From: Paracamarosporium sp. OC-R06-R3
Lineage: Eukaryota > Ascomycota > Dothideomycetes > Pleosporales > Didymosphaeriaceae
DNA length: 64,000 nucleotides
Direction of reading: 5' to 3'
Assembly: GCA_019828545.1 (NCBI GenBank)
Contig: JACVRA010000364.1
Location: forward strand, 1 to 64,000
Shown here: in pieces, positions 40,686 through 49,988 of the stretch
Layout: every line of letters starts with the position of its first letter
How positions within the stretch are numbered: the stretch's first letter is position 1
Notes under the pieces: generated by a model
The model's database searches: none
Told to the model about the DNA's origin: nothing
What the model saw: the letters and a program-made list of their open reading frames with translations, nothing else
Made by a program: the position numbers and the translations under genes

Positions 40686-41978
40686 ATGCTCAGGGATTTT
40701 GTTAATACAGTGGTGCTATTATCAAGCTCATTAACAGTTTACGCACACGAACCGCCTTCACCAAACACCTATTGGCAGGTGTCACCTCCCATCAACTACA
40801 GCGACCCCTTGTACGCAGGATGGCCACAACTCAAGATCGACGCTGAAGTCGCAGTGTACAAAGGAACAGAAGTCAATCGTACATATGCTCATCATCCTGA
40901 GCTATACTATGATGGGAAACGAACATTTTTGCAGTATTCAACATCACCCATCGATGAAGATTCGACTGGCCAGGAAGCATGGCTATCGACATCCACCGAC
41001 GGTGGTCTCACGTGGTCAAAAGGCTATCCCATCCTACCAGCTGCGCTTCTCCCGAACCAAACAAGTCCGGCAAACTATACTTACTGGTGCGACAATCGCA
41101 TCTGGCAGCGCGCTCTTCACCCGGCAGCCTGGGTCCCCATCGACAAGAACAATTTATATGCGGTATCCCAGACAACCCTCCGCTACTGCTGGGGCGATAA
41201 TGCGAAAGGAACAAAAGCAGCCGGTCGTATTGCACGGCGCATCTCGAAAACTGGACAGCCGATCGGCGACCCGTGTTGGACATCGCAGAGTAACTGGACA
41301 TCCGTTGTGAAATTTAATGAAACCATCTATGGCACCTACGGGATGAGGTTCTGCAAACACGCTATTCAGATCGAAGCTTACCTAAAAAAACCCGAAAAGG
41401 TACCAGCTTGGGGCACATGGCTATACCAAACGAAGCTCTACGCTGACGATGACACGCATGATATGCAGGAGCCTACACACGCGGTCTGGTTTGGCAACAA
41501 ATTTGGTGGTTACTGGGAGCGCTTCTGGCGCGATATCTCTGGGTCTGATACCATTAGTAATGCCGTGTGGGTCGAGCATACTTCTCTGCGTACAGGGCAT
41601 GACTGGTATCCCTACATCGAGCAGCAGCATGGCAATAAGATTTTTCGCACCAACATCCCCGATGTAGGCAGCAAGCAGCATCTCGGGCTCTTACCTAACG
41701 GGGACCGTTATATCATTCACAATCCACGTAATAATACCGAGAAGGTCCGCCAGCCTCTAACTATTGCAACGAGCCGACGGGGTAATGGGAGGTACACGGG
41801 AATAGGAGTGCTGAGGACGAATGCGAGTACATTGATCGCTCCGGATACGAGGAAATTGAAGAGACCAATGTTCAGTTATCCTACAGCTATCGTGGTGAAC
41901 GGGAAACTGGTTGTGGCGTACAGCGAAAATAAGGAGAATATTTGGGTCAGTGTCATAGACCCGAAGAATCTGCGATGA
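40686..41978 (+). CDS. Secreted sialidase-superfamily (BNR/Asp-box) protein
   Basis: Single-exon gene. The ATG at 40686 starts a signal peptide (MLRDFVNTVVLLSSSLTVYA), giving a 430-aa precursor. An upstream GTG-like extension is not used. One clear Asp-box, STSTDGGLTWSKG, sits in the first quarter, and the repeating W, F and Y blades suggest a six-bladed sialidase-like propeller. Several N-glycosylation sites (NYS, NRT, NQT, NYT) support secretion. The Arg triad of true sialidases is not obvious, so enzymatic activity is uncertain. It may be a glycan hydrolase or a binding protein. Divergent from the lectin-like gene 2.3 kb upstream. Confidence 0.72.
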   Translation: MLRDFVNTVVLLSSSLTVYAHEPPSPNTYWQVSPPINYSDPLYAGWPQLKIDAEVAVYKGTEVNRTYAHHPELYYDGKRTFLQYSTSPIDEDSTGQEAWLSTSTDGGLTWSKGYPILPAALLPNQTSPANYTYWCDNRIWQRALHPAAWVPIDKNNLYAVSQTTLRYCWGDNAKGTKAAGRIARRISKTGQPIGDPCWTSQSNWTSVVKFNETIYGTYGMRFCKHAIQIEAYLKKPEKVPAWGTWLYQTKLYADDDTHDMQEPTHAVWFGNKFGGYWERFWRDISGSDTISNAVWVEHTSLRTGHDWYPYIEQQHGNKIFRTNIPDVGSKQHLGLLPNGDRYIIHNPRNNTEKVRQPLTIATSRRGNGRYTGIGVLRTNASTLIAPDTRKLKRPMFSYPTAIVVNGKLVVAYSENKENIWVSVIDPKNLR

Positions 41979-42175
41979 GATTGAATTCAGTCTTATATGA
42001 TACATTGCTTAAAAGGAGTTATATCGAACTATAAGAGACCGAACTTTCCGAAGACCACCAATCAGCACTCATTAAGTAATTGATAAAGTCCACTAAACGC
42101 ACGTGGTATCAAAAGCGAAAGCCAGACCAACCTCCCGAAGTGTGAAAGTATCTCCCTGTGAATCCACCAACACTC

Positions 42176-43765
42176 CTACCACCCCGCCGCTTCATGACTC
42201 CTATCCCGAATATCCCTTGTGTCAATCCTCCCCACCCCCATATACATATCGTGTCTATCTATAAGCGAATTTGCTGTATTCGCATGCATCAGATTATACC
42301 GATGGCTCCCGCCAGTGTCTAGCGGATCCACATCATCATCGAGCTCTGCCGTACTCCTTGTCGGAATTTGCGCGAGTGTGGCCTGCACATCTGCATGCGT
42401 TTTCTCCGCACCGGGAACTTCGTGGAAGGCCGTCTCCGCAGGCGCGTTTGGTACGTCTCCATTCTGCCCATCTTGTCCGTTTTGCACAGACAGGCTTGCT
42501 AGCCTGGAATTGAGATCGAACGGTGCCTGGTCGTCAGGTATATCAGATAGCGACTTCGATCGTACCGGTTCCAGGGCGTTGACCTCTTCCGATGTGCGAG
42601 GCGCGCCTGTGTCGGAGAGGGAGCGTTGCGGGTCGGTTTCCTCCGGCGCAGAAACTACGCTTTGTGAACGTTGTTTGTTGGATTTAGACTTGTACCCTGA
42701 GATTCGCGACCAGAAACCTGGCCGCTTCTGCTTTTGTGCCCCTACTTTGAGAAGCTGTCCATTGGCTTTTGCCCCGCCATTCTCCTCACCGCTCACCCGT
42801 CGTTCATCCACGCTTACAGATGGCTTTACCCCCTGCGTCGCTTTGACCATTTGGATCTTGGTACCGCGCAGCTCTTCGACGAGGTATTGTAACGCCTTGT
42901 CCGCAACCTCCACATACTCTGGGTAATCCTGCGTTACCGCCTCCCGAATCAATCTTAGTTTTTCCCAATCTTGACGCACGATCATAGACCGCAGATCAGG
43001 ATGCCACGCCATAGCCTTGATGTCTGTCTTCATTCCTCTATCCACCTGTTCCTTGACCCCCATTAGAGCAATCAAGCCGTCAACTTCAGTTCGCACCGTC
43101 TTGACGAATGCATCGAAGCGTACGACATCCTTGACGGTCCAGTGGTTTATCGTTATGCTGCCCTTTCGAATTTGATTTGGGAAACGCATGCCGGATTGGT
43201 ATACGAGGTCGTTCAGCAGCCCGTACTTTTCGCGGAACGCTTCGAGGCGGTTGGTGTCGAGCGCTGGATGTTCGATGGTATTGAAGCGCTTCGGTTGCTT
43301 CAATCCGTATCGCGCCATGAGTTCATCGCGACTAAGATGCGCAGGTCGTCCGTAAATCTCCTCCAGCGCGCTTGTAACCCTCTTCCTGACATCTTCTTCG
43401 TCAAGCCTAGCGTTTCTGACGCCAAAGTTTACAGGCAAGGTAGGATCCGGGTTCGTAAGTCCAGGGTGGCTAGGCACCATGTGTCGCGCAATTGTCGCTG
43501 GAGGCGCAGAGATCCCGACTGCATCGCCAAAGATCAGGAGACGGCCTTGCTGTATGCCAAGTTTGACGAGGGCGACTTTTTGCGCATGGTCGCTGTCCTT
43601 GTGCGGATGTATCTGATTGAAGGCTTCGACACAGGTCGCAAAGGCTGTTGCGAGCGAATACACATTGCTCAATACTTGCGCCTTGGACAGGATCGATGTC
43701 GCGGGCGGAGTTGGTGGAGGAGTTGACAGGCCGGACGCCTGAGTGTGATTGGTGGCTGAAGGCAT
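42176..43765 (-). CDS. HeLo-domain (HET-S/prion-inhibition family) protein
   Basis: Single-exon 529-aa protein. The N-terminal ~270 residues match the HeLo fold of HET-S/LopB type: VYSLATAFATCVEAFNQIHP, LVKLGIQQGRLLIFGDAVGI and MRFPNQIRKGSITINHWTVK. HeLo domains form membrane pores in fungal regulated cell death. The middle is a disordered, basic then S/P/Q-rich linker. The end shows HRYNLMHANTANSLIDRHDM, and the spacing of Y, N, A and a following D-x-Y recalls the Y-x(4)-A-x-A and G-D/N-x-Y amyloid-signalling motifs of HeLo partners, but without a clear Gly-Asn. HET-S itself is 289 aa, so this is a longer relative. No adjacent NLR partner is seen; the HNWD at 0.8-5.2 kb lies 37 kb away. Function as a death effector is inferred. 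Confidence 0.75.
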   Translation of the reverse strand: MPSATNHTQASGLSTPPPTPPATSILSKAQVLSNVYSLATAFATCVEAFNQIHPHKDSDHAQKVALVKLGIQQGRLLIFGDAVGISAPPATIARHMVPSHPGLTNPDPTLPVNFGVRNARLDEEDVRKRVTSALEEIYGRPAHLSRDELMARYGLKQPKRFNTIEHPALDTNRLEAFREKYGLLNDLVYQSGMRFPNQIRKGSITINHWTVKDVVRFDAFVKTVRTEVDGLIALMGVKEQVDRGMKTDIKAMAWHPDLRSMIVRQDWEKLRLIREAVTQDYPEYVEVADKALQYLVEELRGTKIQMVKATQGVKPSVSVDERRVSGEENGGAKANGQLLKVGAQKQKRPGFWSRISGYKSKSNKQRSQSVVSAPEETDPQRSLSDTGAPRTSEEVNALEPVRSKSLSDIPDDQAPFDLNSRLASLSVQNGQDGQNGDVPNAPAETAFHEVPGAEKTHADVQATLAQIPTRSTAELDDDVDPLDTGGSHRYNLMHANTANSLIDRHDMYMGVGRIDTRDIRDRSHEAAGW

Positions 43766-44125
43766 TGCGGGGTCGTCCGCATAAAAAAAGCTCCACTCTT
43801 CCCTGAGCGATGTAGTAGAACGAGAACGGTGCTATACTAGGCTCTTAGTTTGGATGTAATAGTGGTAAGAAAGGTGCATGGTAAAGGAATGAGAAGGTGT
43901 CCATATGCCTTGGAAACGAAAGGGCTGGATGTTCTCTCTGTGCCGTTCATGTGCGCAATGACGTGGAGGATGAATCTCGAAGGTGATTGAGTCGCTTGCG
44001 GAGGTATTGTGGCGCACCCACTAAAATGATGGAGCGGGGAATGCAGGGTGCAGAGAAAACTGAACCACGAGGCTACACGCGTCTAGATCGTTGCATCTGT
44101 CTTGCTTGCACAAATTAGTGACTTG
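43766..44125. other. Upstream region of HeLo gene
   Basis: No gene seen. Ends at the MITE target duplication, 44119-44125. Confidence 0.5.
44119..44125 (+). repeat. MITE target site duplication, left copy
   Basis: TGACTTG, identical to 44295-44301, flanks the MITE on both sides. Confidence 0.8.
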
Positions 44126-44294
44126 GGGCGTGCGTTCGCGGACACCCCTATAACTGATCGCTGGCACCCCGATAAGACGTGTCAAACTACATAAAACCTA
44201 ACCTTATACTGACTCTGATTCTGACTAACTCTAACCCTTTTAGTATATCGGGGTGCCCGCTAGTAGTCTCAGGGGTGCTCGCGAACACACGCCC
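44126..44294. mobile_element. 169-bp MITE with 49-bp inverted repeats
   Basis: Left arm 44126-44174 begins GGGCGTGCGTTCGCG and ends GGCACCCCGATA. Right arm 44246-44294, read on the minus strand, begins GGGCGTGTGTTCGCG and ends GGCACCCCGATA, with 39 of 49 positions identical. A 7-bp direct repeat TGACTTG flanks it at 44119-44125 and 44295-44301. The unique centre is ~71 bp with TACTGACTCTGATTCTGACT-like repeats. No transposase; it depends on an autonomous partner. It lies between the HeLo gene and the GT32-type gene, in both promoters. The 7- to 8-bp duplication suggests a hAT-like or similar family; exact family not identified. Confidence 0.85.
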
Positions 44295-44301
44295 TGACTT
44301 G
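44295..44301 (+). repeat. MITE target site duplication, right copy
   Basis: TGACTTG, identical to 44119-44125. The following base is G on both sides, so the duplication could be counted as 8 bp if the arm is started one base later. Confidence 0.8.
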
Positions 44302-44791
44302 GACTGCGTGCGGCGTGTCTCTCGCAATGTCCTGTGGCAGTCGGTGGCTGGCTGTACCAGAGCGATCGAACGCCCAATATGGTCCAGACTCCAAAAGCGG
44401 TGGGAAAAAGCCAGAAACATATCGTCAGTAGTGGAGTAGCAGTCTGCTGGCGTAGGAATATGCGTCGCTTATAGAAAATGTAGTTTCCTTGGACACTTTG
44501 CTTCGTCTAAGTTGGCCTTTCTTTCATCCAACTGAGTCTTTTGCTTTCTCTTTGTCTTCAACTCTCGTTTCTCAGACGGTGAAAAGGCTAGCAGGTACAA
44601 CGTGCCGGGAAAGCAATTCCCTTCATCGCTCTCGACGTCGCTCAGTCGAGCATTCCATCCTCACTCTTTTCTATATCTGCCGGATCCAACTCAGTATACA
44701 GTGCCTGGACGGAAGTGCGAGCATCGAGTTTTGTTTCAAGACAGTAAAGTCGACAGCACTAGATCTTTTATGCTCTCGCCAAATCGACACT
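44302..44791. other. Upstream region of GT32-type gene
   Basis: The frame stays open upstream of the chosen ATG back to about 44,489, but the only start is a TTG and the encoded sequence has no conserved features, so it is treated as 5' leader. Confidence 0.5.
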
Positions 44792-45958
44792 ATGCAGCTG
44801 TGGCCTTCCTCGCTTGAGGCGAAGTACACGCAACTCACAGGTGGTGGAAAAGCGGTCTCATCCTCTCGAATAGCGAAATACGTCAAGATCGTGTTTGCGC
44901 TCACTATTTTTACCTCCGTCATCGTCCTTTTACGCCCGCTTTCCGCCGCACAAAAGTACAACCAAAAGTACAATCTGGTACCTTACTACAATTCGATACC
45001 AAACATTGTCCACTACGTTTATATCAAGCAAAACGCTTCCTCGGAAATCGACTTCCAATTCGCACACTTCCTATCTCTCTACGCAGCCGCTACTCACGTT
45101 GGCGCATCGAAGATATACATCCATTCTGACTACAACGAGACAGAAATAGAGGATGCGAGTGAGCTAGGCAGCAAATGGACACGAAAGATCTTGAATTCTT
45201 TCCCGGACCTCGTTGAGTGGAGGCCTGTCCGCGTCCCCGAATTTGCAGGCACCAACGAAAAACAGAAGATCAGTTCGATCCAGCACAAATCGGACTTTCT
45301 GCGTTGGGAAACAATTACCCCCATCGGAGGCATATACATGGACTGGGATGTGATCACATTGCGACCGCTCAGGCCACTCATGACGGCTGGCTTCGCCTTC
45401 GTCGCAGGCCGCCAGATGCACGACGACCCGGGAGATGTCGACGGCTCCAAGGGTGAAATGAACAATGGCATCTTCATGACGCGCCCAAACAGTCTCATGG
45501 CCCGCATCATGTCGCGCGAACAGAACCCCAACTTCAGTGGCGAATGGTCTGACAACCTCAAGTTCATGACACGCGTTGCTGAACGTCTTGTTGCCGTGCC
45601 TGGCGAAGTCCTCATCTGCGACAGGAACGCGTTCAATCCTACGAACTGGTTCCCAGATTCCAAAGACCAACTTTTCCTCCAGCATGAGGAGGCGAGTCCA
45701 GAGCCGGTGACCACCAACAGCACGGAGCCGATGGTGAAATATGAAACGGCGATTACCAACCGGAGGATGAGAAAGGATTGGGAGTGGGATTTGTCGAGTA
45801 CGTATACGTTGCATGCATTTGGACAAAGTGCGTATAGCCATATAATTACGCCGAAGAAGATCTTAGCAAGAAGAAGTAACTACGCTGTGGCCGTGTGGCC
45901 AACGATTAAGAAGATGGTGGCGGATGGAGCGATTACTGGGACAGAGGATATTTGGTGA
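44792..45958 (+). CDS. GT32-type glycosyltransferase, type II Golgi membrane protein
   Basis: A 388-aa single-exon gene. The ATG at 44792 begins MQLWPSS. A single membrane segment, VKIVFALTIFTSVIVLL (about 31-47), is followed by a short stem and the catalytic domain: IPNIVHYVYIKQ (family opening), ASKIYIHSDYNE, SDFLRWETITPIGGIYMDWD. The DXD metal motif DWD lies at about 184-186, and NNGIFMTRPNS follows. This is the Gly_transf_sug/GT32 family, which includes Och1-type mannosyltransferases and other Golgi enzymes. The donor sugar is unknown. It lies beside the MITE and divergent from the HeLo gene. Confidence 0.85.
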   Translation: MQLWPSSLEAKYTQLTGGGKAVSSSRIAKYVKIVFALTIFTSVIVLLRPLSAAQKYNQKYNLVPYYNSIPNIVHYVYIKQNASSEIDFQFAHFLSLYAAATHVGASKIYIHSDYNETEIEDASELGSKWTRKILNSFPDLVEWRPVRVPEFAGTNEKQKISSIQHKSDFLRWETITPIGGIYMDWDVITLRPLRPLMTAGFAFVAGRQMHDDPGDVDGSKGEMNNGIFMTRPNSLMARIMSREQNPNFSGEWSDNLKFMTRVAERLVAVPGEVLICDRNAFNPTNWFPDSKDQLFLQHEEASPEPVTTNSTEPMVKYETAITNRRMRKDWEWDLSSTYTLHAFGQSAYSHIITPKKILARRSNYAVAVWPTIKKMVADGAITGTEDIW

Positions 45959-47217
45959 GACTTTTTAATAATGTTTGGGGCATAATGACTGGAGTACGGA
46001 GACTATTTGCATTTATTGTACCTATTCAATATTCTGATACCATTAACATATAGACGGCCAAGAATTATTGGGTTATAAGTAATAACCCTGTCCGAACACC
46101 AGATGTCTGTGTATTGTATCCCTATGCCGAGAGGTTTATGTCAACAGCGGTTCGAATTTGGTACGTATCGATGCTTAATCTATTGTAGCATTTCAGGTGT
46201 GAAAAAGATCACACATTCTGTATCTCCTCACGACCTGGGAAGATTGGTTGTTAGTTTTCGGAGGTTTGATTGAAATTCCTTGTTGCCGACAGATTGTGTC
46301 TTGTTCCTCTCAGCTTAAGGTAGGAATACGTGCGTTGCGAAAACCATAGAGAACAAGAAACCATAGAATCAGTTTTAGCTGATTTATCGATCACTATTCC
46401 TTAGACTTCATCCAACATTTCCATTGATATCCATGAAGAAAGATGACTCAGAAGCAATATGCAAGTAACATGTCGTAACAACGCACAAAACAAGGGGTAG
46501 GGATTTTCCCGAGCACATTCTGGGCTATCTTGACGGTATATCGAAAGTGGCTTTCTGCAATGTCCCCTTGTGAAGTCTCTGTCCGAGCTGATAAAACCGG
46601 TCTTAGAGAATGGTACAAACGCGAATCTGACGTATCCTGTATGTTTCAAGACCATCGTAGCGTATCCGGATTGTCTGAGCTCTAGGCATCGGTATGCCAT
46701 CCGAACTGAAGTCGAAATACATAAAAGGGCGAGTGCCGCAGTTTCCCTACGGCCAGTCTCCGCACCAATCTCGACGTACCATCCTCGGCATAACACTCTC
46801 GTGTCGTATAATCTCTTGGCAAAGACGACGCTATCGGCGGCTGAGACTCGGTCTGAATGGCTGCTTCCAGAAATACAGCACTGGGCTGATAGCGATGTCG
46901 GTGGAAGACTTCACCGAAAAGGGCAAAGAGCTCCCCACGTCACAAAAGTCGCGCTACGGGCCCGCTTCCGACACCCCTCTGAGAACCATGGAGCACCGCG
47001 CCCTATGTACAAACATACCACACTTTTCCAGGGACAGCATTAGCGACCCCGCAGACCACGCCATGAAGACATCGCCGTTGTCAACATGGCCGACGGGAGC
47101 CGCACGTAGGCTGCATGAGCCGTTATAAGTGGCATTGCGCACTCGCGCTTTGCTATCGAGCACAGCTGCGCCGACCCCTCAAAAGCCCCTCTACCAATTG
47201 CCTACCGCAACACTGCA
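45959..47217. other. Intergenic, 1.3 kb
   Basis: 3' of the GT32-type gene and promoter of the FAD oxidase. An overlapping open frame around 46,570-47,128 has no conserved feature and is not called. Confidence 0.45.
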
Positions 47218-48574
47218 ATGGCTTCTAACTCGTACCTCATTGTCGGCGCCGGCGTCTTCGGTGTATCTACCGCCTACCACCTTATCCGCAAATATCCCAA
47301 CGCCTCGATCACAATCGTCGACCGCGACGCCTACGACGCCGATTCCCGCGTAGCAGCTTCATGGGACTGGAACAAAGTCATCCGCGCTGACTATGACGAC
47401 ATCATATACTGCAAGCTCGCGCTGGAGGCGCAGGACATCTTCGAGCAGGACCCGCTGTACCAGCCATTCTTCCACAAAACGGGCATCTACTGGATGTGCC
47501 GAACCGACTACGCCACCCAGGTCGTCGACAACTACAAGAAGTTGGGAAGAAAAGCAGAGCTGGAGGCTATGAGCGTAGCGGAGGCGAGGAAGCTTTACGG
47601 AGGCTTGTTCGAAGATGCAGACTACACCGACGTCAGAGACGTCTTGGTCAACAAGACCAGCGGTTGGGCGAATGCCGGAGACGCACTAAGGGCGGTGACG
47701 AAGAAGTGCATTGAACTGGGTGTCAAGTACGTCGTTGCCGAGACCGAGTCTTTGACATTCAATGGCAACGGGCGATGCACTGGTGTTAAGACGAAGAGGG
47801 GAGACACATTGAGTGCATCGCACGTCGTTCTCTGCACGGGAGCCTTCACCGCGAAGCTCCTCGAGCAGGCAGCCAAGGCGAGCAACAAACCAGACATCTC
47901 GGCCGGTGGAAGGATAATAGCTGGAGGTATCACAACCGGCATGACACAGCTCGACGAGGAGTCATACAAGCGATTCGCAGACATGCCTGTCGCGGTGCAG
48001 AGCTACACCGCAACAATTGGTAAGTTTCTTTTCAAGTGTGCCAATCTCGACCAGCAGCTAACAGCGCAAAGGGCCCTTCGTCGGCAGTCTCCCTCCCACG
48101 CGCGACCGCGAACTGAAATGGTGGGGCCAAAAGATCTTCAAAAACACACAAGACATCCTCGGCAAGCGCATATCCGCACCGCCGCCAGAGCCCGACTACG
48201 CGCAGTGGAAGGTCGCCCGCCCGCTCAAGCAAGACATCGACTTCGCAAACTCCATATTCTACGGCAAGAACGGCGCCCACTGGAAAATGGAGAAGCACCG
48301 CATCTGCTGGGACGCCTTCACGTCCTCGTCCGACTTCATCATCTCCCCGCACGCCGGCGCACAGGGCCTCTACGTTGCGACCTGCGGCTCCTTCCACGGC
48401 TACAAGTTCTTCCCTGTGCTTGGCAAGTACGTTCTCCAGATGCTCGAGGGCGAACTGGAGCCTGAGCTCAAGGAGAAGTGGGCTTGGGATCGCGAGAGGC
48501 CGGACGAGAAGCTCAATCCCGAGTTCCCGCGGTGGGAGATGAAAGAGATTCTGGGCGCTCAGGCGAAGTTGTAG
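47218..48574 (+). CDS. FAD-dependent amine oxidase (amadoriase / sarcosine-oxidase-like)
   Basis: A 434-aa flavoenzyme of the DAO/MSOX family. Exon 1 is 47218-48019, the intron is 52 bp (GTAAGT...CAAAG, branch GCTAACA) and exon 2 is 48072-48574. The FAD-binding motif VGAGVFGVS lies at about 9-17, the substrate-domain motif SWDWNKVIRADYDD follows, and later comes the amadoriase-type stretch RICWDAFTSSSDFIISPH with Cys about 346 as the likely covalent FAD site, then ATCGSFHGYKFFPVLGKYV. Amadoriases and sarcosine or L-pipecolate/saccharopine oxidases share this core; the substrate is a secondary amino acid or Amadori product but cannot be fixed. No signal peptide and no SKL-type end (QAKL). Confidence 0.85.
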
Positions 48575-49988
48575 ATGGCATGATAGGAGTACGGGCTTAT
48601 AATGACGTTGTTTAGAGGTTGGACTAGCATGGATACATGTAAGGTGTTCTGGCGTACTTAACGGACAGGGGAGAAGGTGATGACTGTCATGTATGTTTGC
48701 TCGCTGCGGCGGCACATCAAGATTTATATCATGTAGCGAATTTTGAGGTTTAATGTTATTGCATAGTAAACGCATTCGGCTAGTCATTTTATCTGCCCCA
48801 GTTCAACTTCGTCCACAATATTCCACTCAGCCCCCTTCACTCACCTGCTATCTATTCTCAGAACGACAAGAAGCCGGTGATCTTCCAACTCAATCAGCGA
48901 CCTCCGCACATCGAAACAACAATTGGACTTTCCTGCATAAAGAACACGCCCTATCGACTCGTAGCCAGACTCAATGTATTCTACCTTCCCAGCCTTTGTC
49001 GGCACAGCAACCACGTACATCGACATTCTGCATACAAAACTTCTTTCATTACGGCGAGATAATAGTGTATAGAGACTGCATGCCTCCTCCATGTTCCTCT
49101 CCAATCAATGACCGAGCGAGTAAATCGGGAACATACGAATATCAAACTTACTGAACAAGCAAAGACAGTATATATAGCTGCTATTTTTTCTCTTATTTAT
49201 CAGCTAGGTCGCTTCGCAGGTGTATCACCCTCACATCATCTCCGCCATGGTTCTCGAGAGCTGCGGTGAGGCAAATCCAGGAACTACTTGCTCCAGTGGC
49301 CGTTCTGTTGAAAGATGCAAAATTACAAGGCAGAGTTCCTTTTTACTATCAGCGTATCAAGCATGCTCCTGGAAGAGGGATATATTATGAACATGTCCAA
49401 CACGTACTCGTCTATCCACTCAAAGTGCTTTCAAAGGTTTTCTTTTCCTCCTCTCATGCGTCGTTGCATTCCTTTACGATCCTCCATGTAACTATTTGGA
49501 AATATCTCTTAGAGCCGGATAGGACAGTCGATTCTCGCCAAAATACAAAGTGTATAATACCTTAGTCAAGAAAGGATCGGTTCTGTAGCAGTGGCCTAGC
49601 AGTACAACAACAGCCAGGTAGATAAGTACGTCTCTCATACTCGAAAATCTAAATAAGGCAGGCAAAAGTGTACACCATCGATAACCACAGTATGCAGACT
49701 ACCCACCTTACGCACGAAGTAGAGCCGCCATGCGTCGGGCGATTGGCAGCCGAGCGGCGATCCAGGTTCCCCGCGGCAACGTCGCGCGCACTACGTCCCT
49801 CCTTCCAACAACGAATGTAACTTCATATCTTCGCTGCGACGATTATTCCGCGATGCAGCATAGTACATCTGCTCCAGATATCACCCAACGGTTGCGCTTG
49901 CATTGCACCAAGATACCGCTAATATGTTATGTCGCAGCCATCGCCTCGAGTCGTACTCGAGAGTACCGTGTACCTACCTCGAAGCTAG
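48575..49988. other. Intergenic, 1.4 kb
   Basis: 3' of the FAD oxidase and the upstream region of the GH35 gene. Only unconvincing frames. Confidence 0.45.

Noticed and set aside
46149..46165. GGTTCGAAT string as a tRNA T-arm
   Set aside because: No matching acceptor stem, anticodon arm or B/A box spacing around it. The same holds for a GGTTCAAGTC-like string near 39,236.
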